Both the position numbers and the translations under genes were made by a program. A stretch of DNA of 64,000 nt from Leucaena leucocephala (taxonomy: Eukaryota; Streptophyta; Magnoliopsida; Fabales; Fabaceae): assembly GCA_037074615.1 (NCBI GenBank), contig CM073527.1, positions 11,558,848 to 11,622,847 of the forward strand, read 5' to 3'. The notes under the pieces were generated by a model. The model saw only the letters and a list, made by a program, of their open reading frames with translations, was not told the DNA's origin and searched no databases. This document shows, in pieces, positions 34,517 through 47,623 of the stretch. Positions within the stretch are counted from its first letter, which is position 1. The number at the start of each line of letters is the position of its first letter.

Positions 34517-37500
34517 TGTAACATCCTTACTTTCATACATATTAGGGACCAATCAGTGGTATTTAAAACCACTTACAAGACCTTGGAAGTCCATTAGCCA
34601 AATCTAGAATTTTATTCTTTCTCAGGTTACTGTTCATATGGAATTCCAGATTACGCAATGAACTTCAAAAAATCATAATTAATTCTAGAAAACTCGAAAT
34701 GACGTGGTTCAAAAAGATACATGAAGATAACATCTTAAAATTTAAGGGAAAAATAATTTTCAGACCAAATGATTCGTCAATTGATACAGTTTATTCGTTG
34801 AAGTTTAGTGTTCATTTGGTCAAAAACTCTGGAAGCAGATTCTGGTCCCTTACTTTGGAAATTCATTTCTCTTGATATACACATCCAAATGAAACGTTCC
34901 ACCTATGCATTTAAATATCTGGATGTTTTCTACATGCTCATAAAATTTCGTGAACTAATTCCTTCATTTGCTAGGTCAAACTGAAGCCACAACAAAACTG
35001 CTTTAGGACCTACGTTTTTACCATTTCAGTTTCTTTTCTTTCATTTCCAATAATTGTTTCAGCATGCTCAAGCCATCAAATAAGCTTCTTAACATTCATA
35101 TACATCATGTACATATGCCATAAGTATTACAATAGTTTCATCACATAAATGGACACCTTACATGGCATTTACATACATAGACAATTTATAGTATGTGCTA
35201 AAATCTCAATACTTCACTTCCTTTCTTCCATTATTTAGCTCTTCTCCATGCATACCTTTTCTTCATGCTTGACCTAAATTGGTTGGTTATGGGAGAGTGA
35301 GATTCTAGGGAATCTCAGTAGCAAACATTACCACTTAAATATGCAAGATGGACGCTAATGCATGATATGTAATTTCATTAACTTTCTTTGATTAGTGACG
35401 TGCCATCATGCTATATACTTTTACATAAAGTGCATGGCCATGGAAACATGTTATTCACAATACATTCAACATCATTTATCATGTCACAACATCATTCAAA
35501 TAACATATACATGTCAACACATAAGCATACCACATCAAGAATATAAAGAGATAAGTTGACTACCTTACACTTAAGCTTTCCTCTTGATCTTCAGCATTTG
35601 CTTCCTAGCTTTCCAAGCAATAAACCTTTATGCCAATCACTTCCCAACATGTTCTTGGATGTTTCAAGGTCCTAAACACATTCATATTCATCACATAATT
35701 CATTAGGACTCATGAACTCCAACCATGTTCAAGATTAACTTTGTTACACTCTTTATTGTCATAACTTTCCCTGATATTCACTAATCCACTTGGCTCTTGA
35801 ATCAATTGATGTCTTAACTTTACCCTACACAATTTCATATTTTGAACTCATTTATGAGCTTAGAATCATAAAATTCCAGCTCCTTCATGGCCTGCTGTAC
35901 AGAATTGAACATAAGCACACAATTCTTTCAAAAATTCTCACTTTGATTATAATGCTTCCCATACTTGTTTCTCCTCTTTACCCCACACACCTTTTCATTT
36001 TAAAACCATTGGAACCATCAAAATCATGAAATTCCAATCACTGTTCATGCGAGTGAACAGTAACCGTAAGGAATCTCAAAGACTATAACCTTGAGATTTT
36101 AATGTTTCCAAGGTTCAAAACCTTTCCAATCCTACACAAAATCATCATACAAACTCAATGGAAGCATTAAATCATTGAAATTCAATTTCCTTCCCTCATG
36201 AACAGTGCAGACCGAACAGGTTCACTCTTGGCAAAGCCAAGAATATCAATTTGATTCAACCACCAATCTCTTAACTAGCTTGTTTAAGCATCAATCATAA
36301 GTTTCTAACCTTAATTTCTCCTTTCCCCTTTCATCTATGGATTTTGGACAGCACCTCCCCTTAGAGAAAACTCAACTTTTCCCCATGAAAACCCTAAGTT
36401 CAAGCTCCCAAATCAAAGGAAAATAAGCTAGGAAAGATTACTTACCTTTAATCTCTAGCTTGCTTGAACTTTGGAACCTTGGATCTTCTTTGTCTTCGCT
36501 TGAGTTTTCATTTTGCAAGAGTTTCCCCAAGGGTCCATGAGCTTACGGTTTGGTTGCAGAATGGAGGGGTATTTATAGCCAAAATCCAAGAAAAATGAAT
36601 GGCCAAGATTGATTTGATTACTATTTGATCTAAAGGCCCACATTTAATCTTGGATTTAACTTTTTCATAAAATAATAATTATGACATCATGTGGGACAGC
36701 TCATGGGACACCTAAGAGGGTTAGGTGGCGTGCTGCCCATGCAAGGAACCTTCTGGAGAAATTCCAGTCCAATCCGGTACCGATCAGTGTAGTTTCACAA
36801 CAACCGGACTGTTTTCTGTTCTGAATTTTTCTATAATATACCAGGATATGTATTATGTCCTGGAAATCAATGTCTAGGCTTCTCACACCATTCACATACT
36901 TGTACTGGCCACAACTTAATTACAGATCCATTGGGAAATGACCAAAATACCCTTGGTGTCCTTTCTTGCACTGTACTGACCCTAAGGGCATAATTGTCAT
37001 TTCACCCCTCTTTGTACTGCCTCAGGGCATATATTGGCTCAACTAATCATATTTATACCATGTGTTACGTTTTTAGCCTGTCCTAGATGACCAAAATGCC
37101 CTTCATCCATCTCTAGTACAATCTGGGCATCCAGGGGCATTTTCGTAATTTCGCACTTTTCTGGCACTGGCCCCTTCTAATGATAGACTGGTACCCTGGG
37201 TTTTGGGCCTTCCTTAGCGTCATTATGGGCCTATATATGAGGTCATCTGATCTCATTCTATCTAAGCTCCCCGTCAAAATTCACTAATATGTGAATAACT
37301 TTTTATACATAACTTATTCTGGGGTTCTGTCAGATTCATAATATCTGACACTGTAGGGCACATTTTCCTATAATTCCCCCTCATATATCTGATGTCCATA
37401 GAATCTGATAAAAATTCATATAACTTTTAGACTATCAGATAATTTTCTGTTGTCTGGAGTCCTAATAAAATTTATGTATCATGCCAGCTTACCCAGCATG

Positions 37501-37864
37501 ACTTCCTCTATTTACTGATGGAATATGGGACTGAAATACTTACAGGCAGTTATAAACCTTTTCTGGCTGAACTTTTCCATAATTACATTTATGTCCCTGA
37601 CTTTTTGCTTAATTACATCTATGTCCCTAACTTTTTGGATATTTACATTTAGGTCCCTAAACTTTTGAAAATTACAACTTTTAGCCCAATATTTATTTCT
37701 ACTTTAACTTTTGGCCTTTAACCTTTTCAAATTTGCGTTTAGGTCCTTCTCTTTCTTTAAGACTTATCTAACCTTTATTATTTCGTCTGATCTTTGTCAT
37801 AATCCTTTCTAAGCATCTTTCCACTATCAGTACTATACAGATAGAGAAAAATTAGGATATGACA
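34517..37864 (-). mobile_element. Chimeric LTR H at the duplication junction (R/L hybrid)
   Basis: The first 108 bases are identical to LTR R (51240-51347) and differ from L at 11 positions. From 34642 onward it follows L, matching L at all 7 of the next L/R differences. The switch lies in 34625-34641. Its flanks do not match each other: AAATG on the left (the left flank of R) and AACGT on the right (the right flank of L). This shows it arose by recombination, not insertion. A TATA box lies at 36570-36577. Its interior keeps the 86 bp (35700-35785) that L has lost. Confidence 0.93.
36570..36577 (-). promoter_or_regulatory. TATA box of LTR H
   Basis: Minus TATAAATA, duplicate of 13533-13540. 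Confidence 0.5.
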
Positions 37865-39061
37865 AACGTAGTGCTGCAGTTAGCTGATAGGTCATTAGGT
37901 ATCCTAAGGGAATCCTTGGGGATATTCTAGTACAGGTCAAGGACTTAGTGTTCCCAGCTAATTTTTATATTTTGGACATATCCAATAATTTAGTAAATGA
38001 CAGCACTCTGATCCTAGGATGACCTTTCCTCCAAACTTTCAAGACCATCATTAGTATGAAGCATAATTCCATCACAATGGAAGTTTGAGAGCATGTGGTA
38101 ACCTTCAACATGAATGAAGCAATAAAATTTCCTCCTGATAATTCTACTTTTATTACTTTAAATGCAATTGATTATGCTGTTGAAGAGACTAAGGATGAAC
38201 ATGAACTGAGTTTACATGATAATAATAGAGATAATGCACTTGCAAAAGGTTTGTTGAGTAATCTTGCAAGTTCCCAAGATATTCTAGAAGCTAGAAGTAC
38301 AATGATTGAAGAAGGGTCGAATTCCTGTGACCAACGGTCATGACCAAATGGCCTCCCTATTGTGACTAAAAATCAACCTGAGATCTACTGTGAATCTGAG
38401 TCATGACCAAATAACATTATGGTCACAACACAAAACTCCAGCGACCACCTATCATGACAAGAAGATGAAGGTGTCACGACTAAACATCAATCTGCTGAGG
38501 GGGAGCCTTTTTGTGACACCAAGTTACGACCAAAGAGCCCTCAAGTAATGACAACAACCTCCAGAAACACACCCTGGCAACTAGAGTCGCAACGAGAAGC
38601 TGAAAAGTTATGACCAGAAATGCTAGACGCAACCAGGAAATGCCAAACTCCTTCAATTCCACACTCTACTATTTTGGTTAAAGGACCAATACATTCTAAC
38701 TCTTCTCACCCCTATTCTCATTCAAAAATTACATCTCTTACCTTAATATTTTCAAACAATTTAATATCTAATAATAATATAGGTATGGAAAAGAATGATC
38801 CCAAGTATGTTACAGTCGCAGACCAACCTTAGCTTGATGCGACACATGGGGAAGCAGATGATAAATCGAAAGAGCTACACAAGCTAGAGAAGAGTAACTA
38901 CAGGGAATATGTGAAGGAGTCTATGAAAATATTTCCCAAGTCTATCATTGCGACATGCCAACCAAAGTTTGGCAAGTTCAAGTTTAAACAGGGAGAATTT
39001 GAGACAGGCTTGGCCAAATCTCAGTATAAGATGGGCAATTGTGGAATACTGGAGTGCAGAG
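37865..39061 (+). pseudogene. Athila protease/pol remnant, duplicate copy
   Basis: Copy of 14829-16025. The block FNMNEAIKFPPDNSTF recurs (open 38095-38343, with one Thr to Ile change). A TAT codon has become TAG at 38830-38832, which shortens the 148-codon frame of copy 1 to 70 codons. The long frame is therefore probably not under selection. Confidence 0.65.
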
Positions 39062-41690
39062 TGTAACATCCTAATTTTATTACGTCTTTGGAAGAAAACG
39101 GTAGCATCTAGAACTACTTTTAAGGTAATTGAAGTCAAATTACATAATCTGAAATTTTACTCTAGCGAGTACTGTTTACTGTGCAAACTCCAGAGAAGTG
39201 ACATGACTTCAAAAAAACATAACTAATTCTAGAAAAAGCAGAATGAAGTGGTTCAAATTGTCACACAAATCTAACTTAAAACTATTTCAGGGAAAAATAA
39301 CTCGTTGACCACACCTTGACCAAGTCAACATAGATCAATGCTCCAATATTACTATTCATCCAGCATTTTCCCCTGATTCCAGCATTTCTAGTCCCAACAT
39401 TGAAAAATCATATCTTTATGTGTAGACATACAAATAAGACATTCTATATGTCAAATTGAAGCTTGACATGTCTACTATGTACTAGTAAAATATCATATAT
39501 TTATTAAACCATTTACTATTTATAATTATAGCTCAAAGGTCACAGCCTCTCCATGAGCTACTATTCACAGTGGTAAATTCTAGCCATTAACATTACATAC
39601 ATACATCAATCAATCACATATCAATCATGCTAAAGAATTCTTCATGCATTTTCATCTCCTCCATCTTGAGAAGACCTGCTATAATTGGATTGATATGGAA
39701 GGGGTGAGATTTTTGGGAAAATCTCAGTAGCAAACGGTACTAAACAATGCATGCATTAATGTGACTACTTGTTCTTGCTTGTGAAAATGTTAACATTGTG
39801 TAATGTGCATGCTTCCATATAAAATATGAAATACAATTGGACAAAATAATCATAGCAACAGAGCTTCATACATAAGCGCATATGCAACACAATTCAACAA
39901 AGCCATAGCACATCAAGCAAAACATTCAATGCATACAAGTTTAGGATAAGTTTAATACCTGACGTGTTTCCTTTCCTCTAGCCCTTAGCCTTTGCTCTAA
40001 GGTTCATTCTTTCCATAGGTCAAATCCTATACATAGCATAATAATATCTTCATTATTACTCTATTAGTATAGCTCTACTTAGCTCATGCTTAACTTGAGG
40101 TAATACCCTCAGTCTAACAATTCCCTAACTTTCTTTCTTTCCATGGTTAACCTTATCAAGAGAGATATTTCTCTATTCTAACAATTAAGAACAATCCTCT
40201 AATTTATTAGAGCAGGGATTAGAATAAATTACTTACCACATTTCAAAGCTTGCTAAGTCCCTAAGCTCCTTGGACTGCTCCTAGCTCCACCAGAACTCCT
40301 CCTTTCTTTCTCTTCCTTTCTTCCCTTCTCTCTTTCTCTTTTTCTCTCTTCTTTCTCTTGTTTTTCCATGCTTGGACATGAATGGAATGGAGGGAGGGGT
40401 GGTCTATTTATAGTTGAGAGGAGGTGGAATGGATGGTCCATATTAAATCACGATGAATGTCTCAGATCGCTTAGCTTCCTCAGGAAGCCTTGCCTACATC
40501 ATCACGATGACATCACCCTCCTCAATAACTCATCAAAATGACATCATCCATGGGACACCTCACATGCAAGGTGGTGCAATGGTGGGGCCCTTGGGACACC
40601 TCACCAGCTGACTCAGCCTTTCCACAGAATTCCAGAGTCTTTTCCCATAATGAACGGCTAAGATTATGCCACGTGTCCTTTTGCTTTTTCTCCTTTTCCT
40701 AAAATCCTGCCATGTGTCCTTAGATTTTCTTCTTTTCCTATAATCATGCCATGTGGTGCATTATGGGTCCCATGAGGACACCTTTCATGCCACCTCATGG
40801 TCTAAAGCTTTATCTGATCACTTTTCCCAGTTCTATCCTTAACCGGGTAACTTTACTTTATGGAAAAATACTAAAATATTATTTTAATATCATTTAAACC
40901 CCCATAATCATTGGCCCACATTTGTTGACCCTTTGATTGTCATCTTGGGTTTCTAACCAAGCCCAAGCATTATGGTGGATCGATTCCCAAGAAACACCCT
41001 TTTAGTAAATTATCAAGATGCCCTTAGTTCCTCTTTAATACTTATAGAGGTGGTATTATCTTTTCATACCTTTTTAGAGTATCTCTTGACCCTGGTCAAC
41101 TGTCCCGATACCCTTTCTTGATTTTCTAACCTTAGTTAAATGACAAAAATTCTCTTTGTCTGACTCTGACTTAATGACACAATATAGTGGCATACCTTCA
41201 GTGGCATTTTCATAATTTTATATTTTTCCTTGTCTTTATTAGCCCTTGCCTACATACTTATCTAAAAATATCATTAGGCCTATAAGGCTCCATTCTGAGC
41301 CCTCTGTATGATCTACTTCCTTCATGGGCTCAATTACAAAGAAATTCCCCCGAAACCTATTCATTAGGTGTTTTAATCCACTGTAAATTCCATAACAAAT
41401 TCTACATAACTCCTTTTTGGGCTTTGTCAGTTTTAGAAATTCTTATGTTAATTATAGGAATTTATTGCCAAATTTTATCTAATTCTGAGGTCCAGAGAAT
41501 ACTGTATTAATTTTCTTTTCTTCAGAAATTAACATAAATATTTCAAGACCTCATATCAAAATTATGTGTTGCGTCAAACTAGTTAGAATAATTTTCACTA
41601 TTTACTGGCACTTCTGCTTAATAGGGTCTAGCAGCATTCCTTTTTTAGGCTATATACTGGGCTTCCATGCCTAAAAATTAGGATATGACA
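39062..41690 (-). mobile_element. LTR B2', duplicate of B2
   Basis: Offset 23036 from B2, with the same ends and flanks. Its stem-loop is at 39706-39725. Confidence 0.88.
40405..40755 (-). promoter_or_regulatory. LTR B2' promoter: TATA box and triple E-box array
   Basis: Minus TATAAATA at 40405-40412, CACGTG at 40670, then CATGTG at 40711 and 40750. All three cores are unchanged from B2. Confidence 0.5.
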
Positions 41691-43121
41691 GAGAGAGGGC
41701 AACGGGGAAAACCTTTCAATCAAACAGCCATCTCTCAAAGTTTTATGATTTCCCACCGTTGCCTTGAGGCCAGGTTGTCCCTTTCCTATCTCTTACCTTT
41801 ATGAATTCATATGTGCTTGACATGTTGGTTGGTGAATAGAAAGGGATGAACTAGTAGAAGTAGTAGTTCATTATTCAGCTTGATGTTTCTATAGGATAGT
41901 TTCAATTTTCTATTTATTCCTATTTATTCTAGGTGTCTTTCTATTTTGAACAACAACCCGTTAATGTCCATGTGTAGCTTACTTATCCCATTGTTTCTAT
42001 AATTGTGATTTTTTCTACTTTAGTTCTGTTGATAGTGAGGACACTGTCAAGTTTAAGTGTGCGGGAGATGTCTTTGCTTTTGTGCTACTCAATCTTTGCT
42101 TTTGTGCTACTCAATCTTTACTTTTGTGCTACTCAATGTAACATTCTTCGTTTAATCCAATCTTTTATCACAAAAGTTTTGTTTTTGATCTTAATATGTG
42201 ATGAATTGCTAAAAATTAGATCCCTGCTTTAAACTTTGTTGATAATTGGTAAGGATTTAGCATGAAAAATCGTTTTAGGACTTTGACAATTATCACTTGG
42301 TAGTCTCTGTGAAATATGGTCATGACATACTGGCTTTTAGGTCACTACCTGTAATGAAACTTTAGACTTCATATGAACTCTGTGAACTACGTTGTGACCT
42401 ATGTACGTAGTGGTCGCGACAATAACTCCCTATTGATTTGAGTCGTGACATGTGTACATACATGGTTGCGAGTATTCCTCTCTGTGTGTTTGCGTCACGA
42501 AAGATATATTCTGTAGACGCGACTAAATGTTTTGAAAGTCCTGAGCATGCCCCCTGTGACAAGTGGTCGCGACCGTCACTGTTCTACATTGTGGCTAATG
42601 TTTGAAAAATGTTCAACTACCTTCTCTTTACCTTGTGCAAAGCTGTATAAAAGGACCCCTTTTTGAACTATTGAGATTCTTTCACAAATGATTCATTGTT
42701 CCCTTATTTCAAAAAACTTTTTAGGTCCTAGAAACCATTACCCAACTTGATTTTTTTTGGAAAATCTTGAAAATTAAATTTGTAAACAACTAAGCTTTTG
42801 CTGTTACATTGGATTATCACATGGTTCTAAGTGATTACTTCGAAACTTGTAAATAATCGTTTAGAGGATTTTCAGTTGTTATAAGTATTTTAATGCCTAG
42901 TGAATGATAAACAATGTTTGAGACTTTAGCTTATGAGCAATCTCGATCAAAACCTTTGTTGGAAGGATTCTCGGCCTTAAATTCTATATTGAGTTATTAT
43001 TCAATTGGTTTATGTTCTCGAGAACTTGTCTTGGCTCTGAGTTTAGAATTACTTGCGCATTTATGAATTGAACATGATAGATGCATTCTTTCTAAACCTT
43101 TTTTTATCCCAAACACAAGCC
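41691..43121 (+). pseudogene. Athila integrase C-terminus and 3' region, duplicate copy
   Basis: Copy of 18655-20085, including the 22-bp minisatellite (42077-42142), the GTCGCGAC-rich stretch (about 42336-42596) and TATAAAAG (42646). Confidence 0.65.
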
Positions 43122-45687
43122 TACTAAAACATCCTCATTTTCATACGTCTCATGGACCAAATGGTAGCACTTGGAACCACTTTTAAGGCTATTGAAGTCA
43201 AATTACTCAATCTGAATTTTTACTCTTAGCGAGTACTATTCACTGTGTAAATTCTAGAGGAGTGACCTAACTTCAAAAAATCATAACTAATTCTAGAAAA
43301 CTTGAAATGTAGTGGTTCAAATTTCTACACGAACAAAACATAATGTTATTTCAGGGAAAAATAAGTTGTTGACTACTTCTTAACCAGGTCAAGTCAGTAA
43401 ATCTCTGAAGTTTACTATTCATCCTACTTTTTCCCCTGATTTCAGCATTTTGGTCCCAACTTTGTACTCTCCAATCCCTAGCTTCTCTCCATTCTTCTTC
43501 AATCCTTCCTGATCTTAACCTGTGGAATTGGGATTACATGGAAGGGGATGAGATTTCTGGGGAAATCTCAGTAGCAAATAGAAACCATACAATGTATGCA
43601 ACTATATGCTTGATATTACTATGTGTGTACTTAATGATCATGCTTGCATCATGATAACATACATTCTTCCATGTTACTCAAATATAACATATGGCCATAG
43701 TATAAAAAGAAATAGAGCATTACTTAATCATACATACTTCACATCATCAAGGTAAGAAAATATCACATAAAACATCTAAGCAGTATAAGCATACAAGTAG
43801 GTAAGTTTACTACCTAGCGTGTAGCCTTTCCTTCCAGCTCTTAACCTTGTCTCTAAGGTCCCTTCTTCTCATAAGTCAGAGCCTATACATAGCATAATAA
43901 TATTTTTATTATTATCCAGTATAGCTCTACTTACCTCATGCTCAACTAGGGGTAATATTCTTAATCTGACATTCTCCTACTTTATCCCCACACAATTTTC
44001 TATTTTAAACTCATTGGAAGCATAAAAATCTTGAAATTCCTACATATGAACAGTGTTTTGCACAGTGCATCCAAGAACACAAAATCCTAACTACATGCAT
44101 ACTTGAATTTCCAAGCATATGCTCCTTGATTCTAGCTTGTTTAAGCTTATATAAACTATCCATAACATAAAACTCATATTCTTATCACATATGGAAAGCA
44201 CTTCCAGTAGCACCCTCAAGTGAAATATGTCACAAAAACCCCTTAAAACCAAGAGGTAACTTGCTAGATTAAAGTCCAAGAACAAGGGAGCTAGTTACCT
44301 TGTTTATTGTTCTAAGTTGTATGCTTCTTTCTTGTTCAAAGAAAATTTAGCCAGAGGTTCCCTAAGGTACTCTAAGGTGCCACACCAATATGGTTTGGGG
44401 GTGTATTTATAGAAAATTTTGGGTGGAAATGAAAGGCCAAGATTAGTTTAGTTACTATTTGATCTAATGGTCCATATTCCACCTTGAATCAAGCTTGCCC
44501 TAGAAGCCTTATATTGATTCCATGCATGACATCATTTAGGGCCATGTTTGGCTAGAAAAAGGTAGATATACTGATAGGAAAATTTTCATTTCAGTCTAGT
44601 ACCGATCGGAGCAGTTTCACAAAAACCAGACTGTTTTATGGTCATATTTTTTATAATATTCCAGAATATGTATTCTGTCATAGAAATCAATGTATAGGTT
44701 TTTCCTACCATTAACATTGTTAGAATGAGAATTTATCTGTCAACTATCCCTTTTGAAATGACCAAAATACCCTTGTTACTCTTTCTTACACTATATTTAC
44801 CCTATGGGCATAATTGTCATTTAACACCTCTTTATACTGTATCAAGGTATATAATGGCTCTAACTAATCATTTTTATACTAACTTTGACATTTTTGGCCT
44901 TTCCAGAATGACCAAAATGTCCTCCATCCATCAATGGTACAGTCTATCTACATAAGGGCATTTTCATAATTTCACACTTTTCTGGGGTTGCTTTGGACTC
45001 TGGCCCACTTAACTGTCCAACCACCTTATTGGGCCTCTTGGGATGCAATTTGGGCCTTAATATTGGTCCATTACCTATATGGCACAAATCCCAAGGAATC
45101 CCTCTTGACCGTATTTATCGGGTATTTTATTCCACTATAAAATTCTGTAAGAATTCTACAGGATTCCTTTTCTAACTCTGTCAATTTTATAATTTCTTAT
45201 ACTAAATATAGGAATTTACTATAAAGTTTCATATGATTCTGAGGTCAAAAAAATACTATAATAATTCTTCCTAACTTTAGGAATTCATATCAATTAATCG
45301 GGACCTCAAATCAAAATTATATATTGCGTTAAACTGATCAGAATAATTTTGTCTATCTACTGGTAAAATTTGGGACTAATCTGATTCTGGGCATTTTTAG
45401 CCTTTTTCGGTTCAACTTTCTCATAATTATATTTTTGTCCCTAAACTTTTGGTTAATTACATTTAGGTCCCTAAACTTTTGATAATTATACCTTTTTACC
45501 TAACTTTTGTTTCTACTTTTACTTTTGGCCTTCAACCTTTTCTAATTTTCATTTAAGTCCTTAAACTTTGCTTCGTTACTAATCCTTCTCTTTCCTTCCT
45601 CAATCTGATACAGTTTACTTCAACAATTTCATGTCTATTACATATAAACGTACATATACATCAGATAAGAAAATTGGGGATATGACA
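43122..45687 (-). mobile_element. Tekay 3' LTR C1', duplicate of C1
   Basis: Offset 23036 from C1. Its stem-loop is at 43550-43569 and its TATA box at 44404-44411. Confidence 0.85.
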
Positions 45688-47112
45688 TTTCTCTTCCCTT
45701 TAAAATAAATTTCATCCTTGAAATTTGCATTACATATATACTAAGGAAATAATTCAGGATATTCCTCCTTCATTATTTTCTCTGCTTCCCACATAGCCTC
45801 ATTCTTAGTTAATCCTTTACAAACCACCTTAACTAGAGAGATTTGTTTATTTCACAACTGCTTGACCTTTTGATCCACGATTTATACTAGTTTGACTTCA
45901 TAGGTTAGGTTATCTCCTAGTGCAACATCATCCTACTCAATCACATGTGATGGGTCTGGAACATACTTCTTCAACTGGAAAACATGGAATACATCATGTA
46001 TCTTATTGAGGTTTGGAAGAAGAGCTAACTTGTAAGCCACTGATCCTATTCTTGTGAGGATCTGGAATGGCCCAATATATCTAGGATGTAACTTCTTTAC
46101 CTTGATTGATCGTTTGGCTCTTGTAGTTGGAGTTAACTTAAGGAATACATGCTCTTCTTTTTCAAACTGTAACGACTTCCTTTTGACATCAGGGTAACTT
46201 TTTTGTCTACTTTGAGCAGTCAACAATCTTTTTCTAATCTTATCGATCTGTGCTCCTGTCTAATTTACTATATCAGTACCAAACATCCTTTTTTTACTCA
46301 ACTCAAACTAGAATAAGGGAGATCTACATTTACGTCCATAAAGTGCTTCAAATGGGGCCATTTGAATACTAGCCTGATAGCTATTGTTATATGCAAATTC
46401 TATTAATGACACATGGGCATCCTAACTCCCTTGGAAATCCAAAACACATGCTCTCAACATATCCTCTAGTGTCTAGATCGTTCTCTCAGATTGACCATCT
46501 GTTTGAGGATGATAGGCTATACTAAATCTAAGAGTAGTGTCCATTTCTTTATGCAAAGCTCACCAAAAATTTGACATAAATCAAAGATCTCAATCAGATA
46601 CAATACTACTTAGGATACCATGCAATCTAACAATCTCTTTTACATATAACTTTGCCAGTTTCTCAAGAGAATCTTTCTTATTGATTGCCAAGAAATGAGC
46701 TGACTTTGTCAATTGGTCAATTACTACCCATATAGCATCATGCTTAGTAGGAGTCATGGGCAGTCCTTCAACAAAATCCATAGTAATACTATCCTATTTC
46801 CACTCAGGTATATCTAGTGGTTGTAACTTCCCTCTTGGCCTTTGGTGCTCAACTTTCACTTTATGATAGGTTAATCATTTTGATACATAAGCCACAACAT
46901 CCTTCTTTAATCCAGGCCACCAAAATAAACTTTTAACTTCATGATACATCTTGGTCATACCTGGATGTACTGTATACCAACTTTTATGTGCTTCATCTAA
47001 GATCTTTTCTCTTAATCCCATTGCATTCAGAATATATAGTCTTCCCCTAAACCATATCAATTTGTCTTGGGAGATATAAAAAAATTTAGTTTCCCCTCTT
47101 ACCAGCTTGTCC
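45688..47112 (-). pseudogene. Tekay-like integrase-chromodomain remnant, duplicate, truncated
   Basis: Copy of 22652-24076. The polypurine tract lies at about 45688-45707, then chromodomain, integrase C-terminus (45933-46226), core (46590-46781) and zinc-binding region (46875-47114). It ends at 47112, where the 6.3-kb deletion begins, so RNase H and RT are absent here. Confidence 0.85.
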
Positions 47113-47118
47113 ATATCA
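47113..47118. other. Deletion junction with templated filler
   Basis: Sequence up to 47112 matches copy 1 to 24076, and from 47119 it matches copy 1 from 30396. Between them are six extra bases, ATATCA. The 11-mer CCATATCAATT spanning the junction (47111-47121) also occurs at 47052-47062. The net loss is 6313 bp. Confidence 0.85.
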
Positions 47119-47623
47119 ATTCTGGGCCCTCTATATTATCTACTGCCTTTATGGGATCAATTCCCAAGAAATTCCCCTAAAACATATTTATCGGGTGTTT
47201 TAATCCATTATAAATTCTATAATAAATTCTACAAAACTCCTTTTTGAGATCTGTCAGTTTTATAAATTCTTATATTAATGATAGGAATTTACTACCAAAT
47301 TTCATCTAATTCTGAGATCCAGACGATACTGTATTAAGTTTTATTTCTTCAAAAAATAATATAAATTTTCTGGGACCTCATATGAAAATTCTGTGTTGCA
47401 TCAAATTGATCAGAATAATTTTCTCTATTTATTGGAAAATTTTGGGACTAATCTGATTATGGGCATTTTTGGGCTTTCAACCTTTTCTACTTTTCATTTT
47501 AGTCCCTTTCTTCCTTCAAGACTCATCTAACCTTTATCATTTCTTCTTATCGTCATCATAATCCTTTCCAAACCTCTTTCCACTATCAGTATTATCTGGA
47601 TAGGGAAAAATTAGGATATGAGA
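47119..47623 (-). mobile_element. LTR D2', last 505 bp only
   Basis: Copy of 30396-30900, the part of D2 right of the deletion. It ends GGATATGAGA, followed by AGAGA as in copy 1. Confidence 0.85.

Larger units (their letters stand above)
11674..34624. repeat. Tandem segmental duplication, copy 1 (about 22.95 kb)
   Basis: Nearly identical to 34625-51347. In 19201-19560 versus 42237-42596 I count 3 differences in 360 bases. The offset is 22951, then 23036-23037 after an 86-bp deletion in this copy, and 16723 beyond the 6.3-kb deletion in copy 2. The boundaries are set by the crossover interval inside LTRs L and H. Confidence 0.92.
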
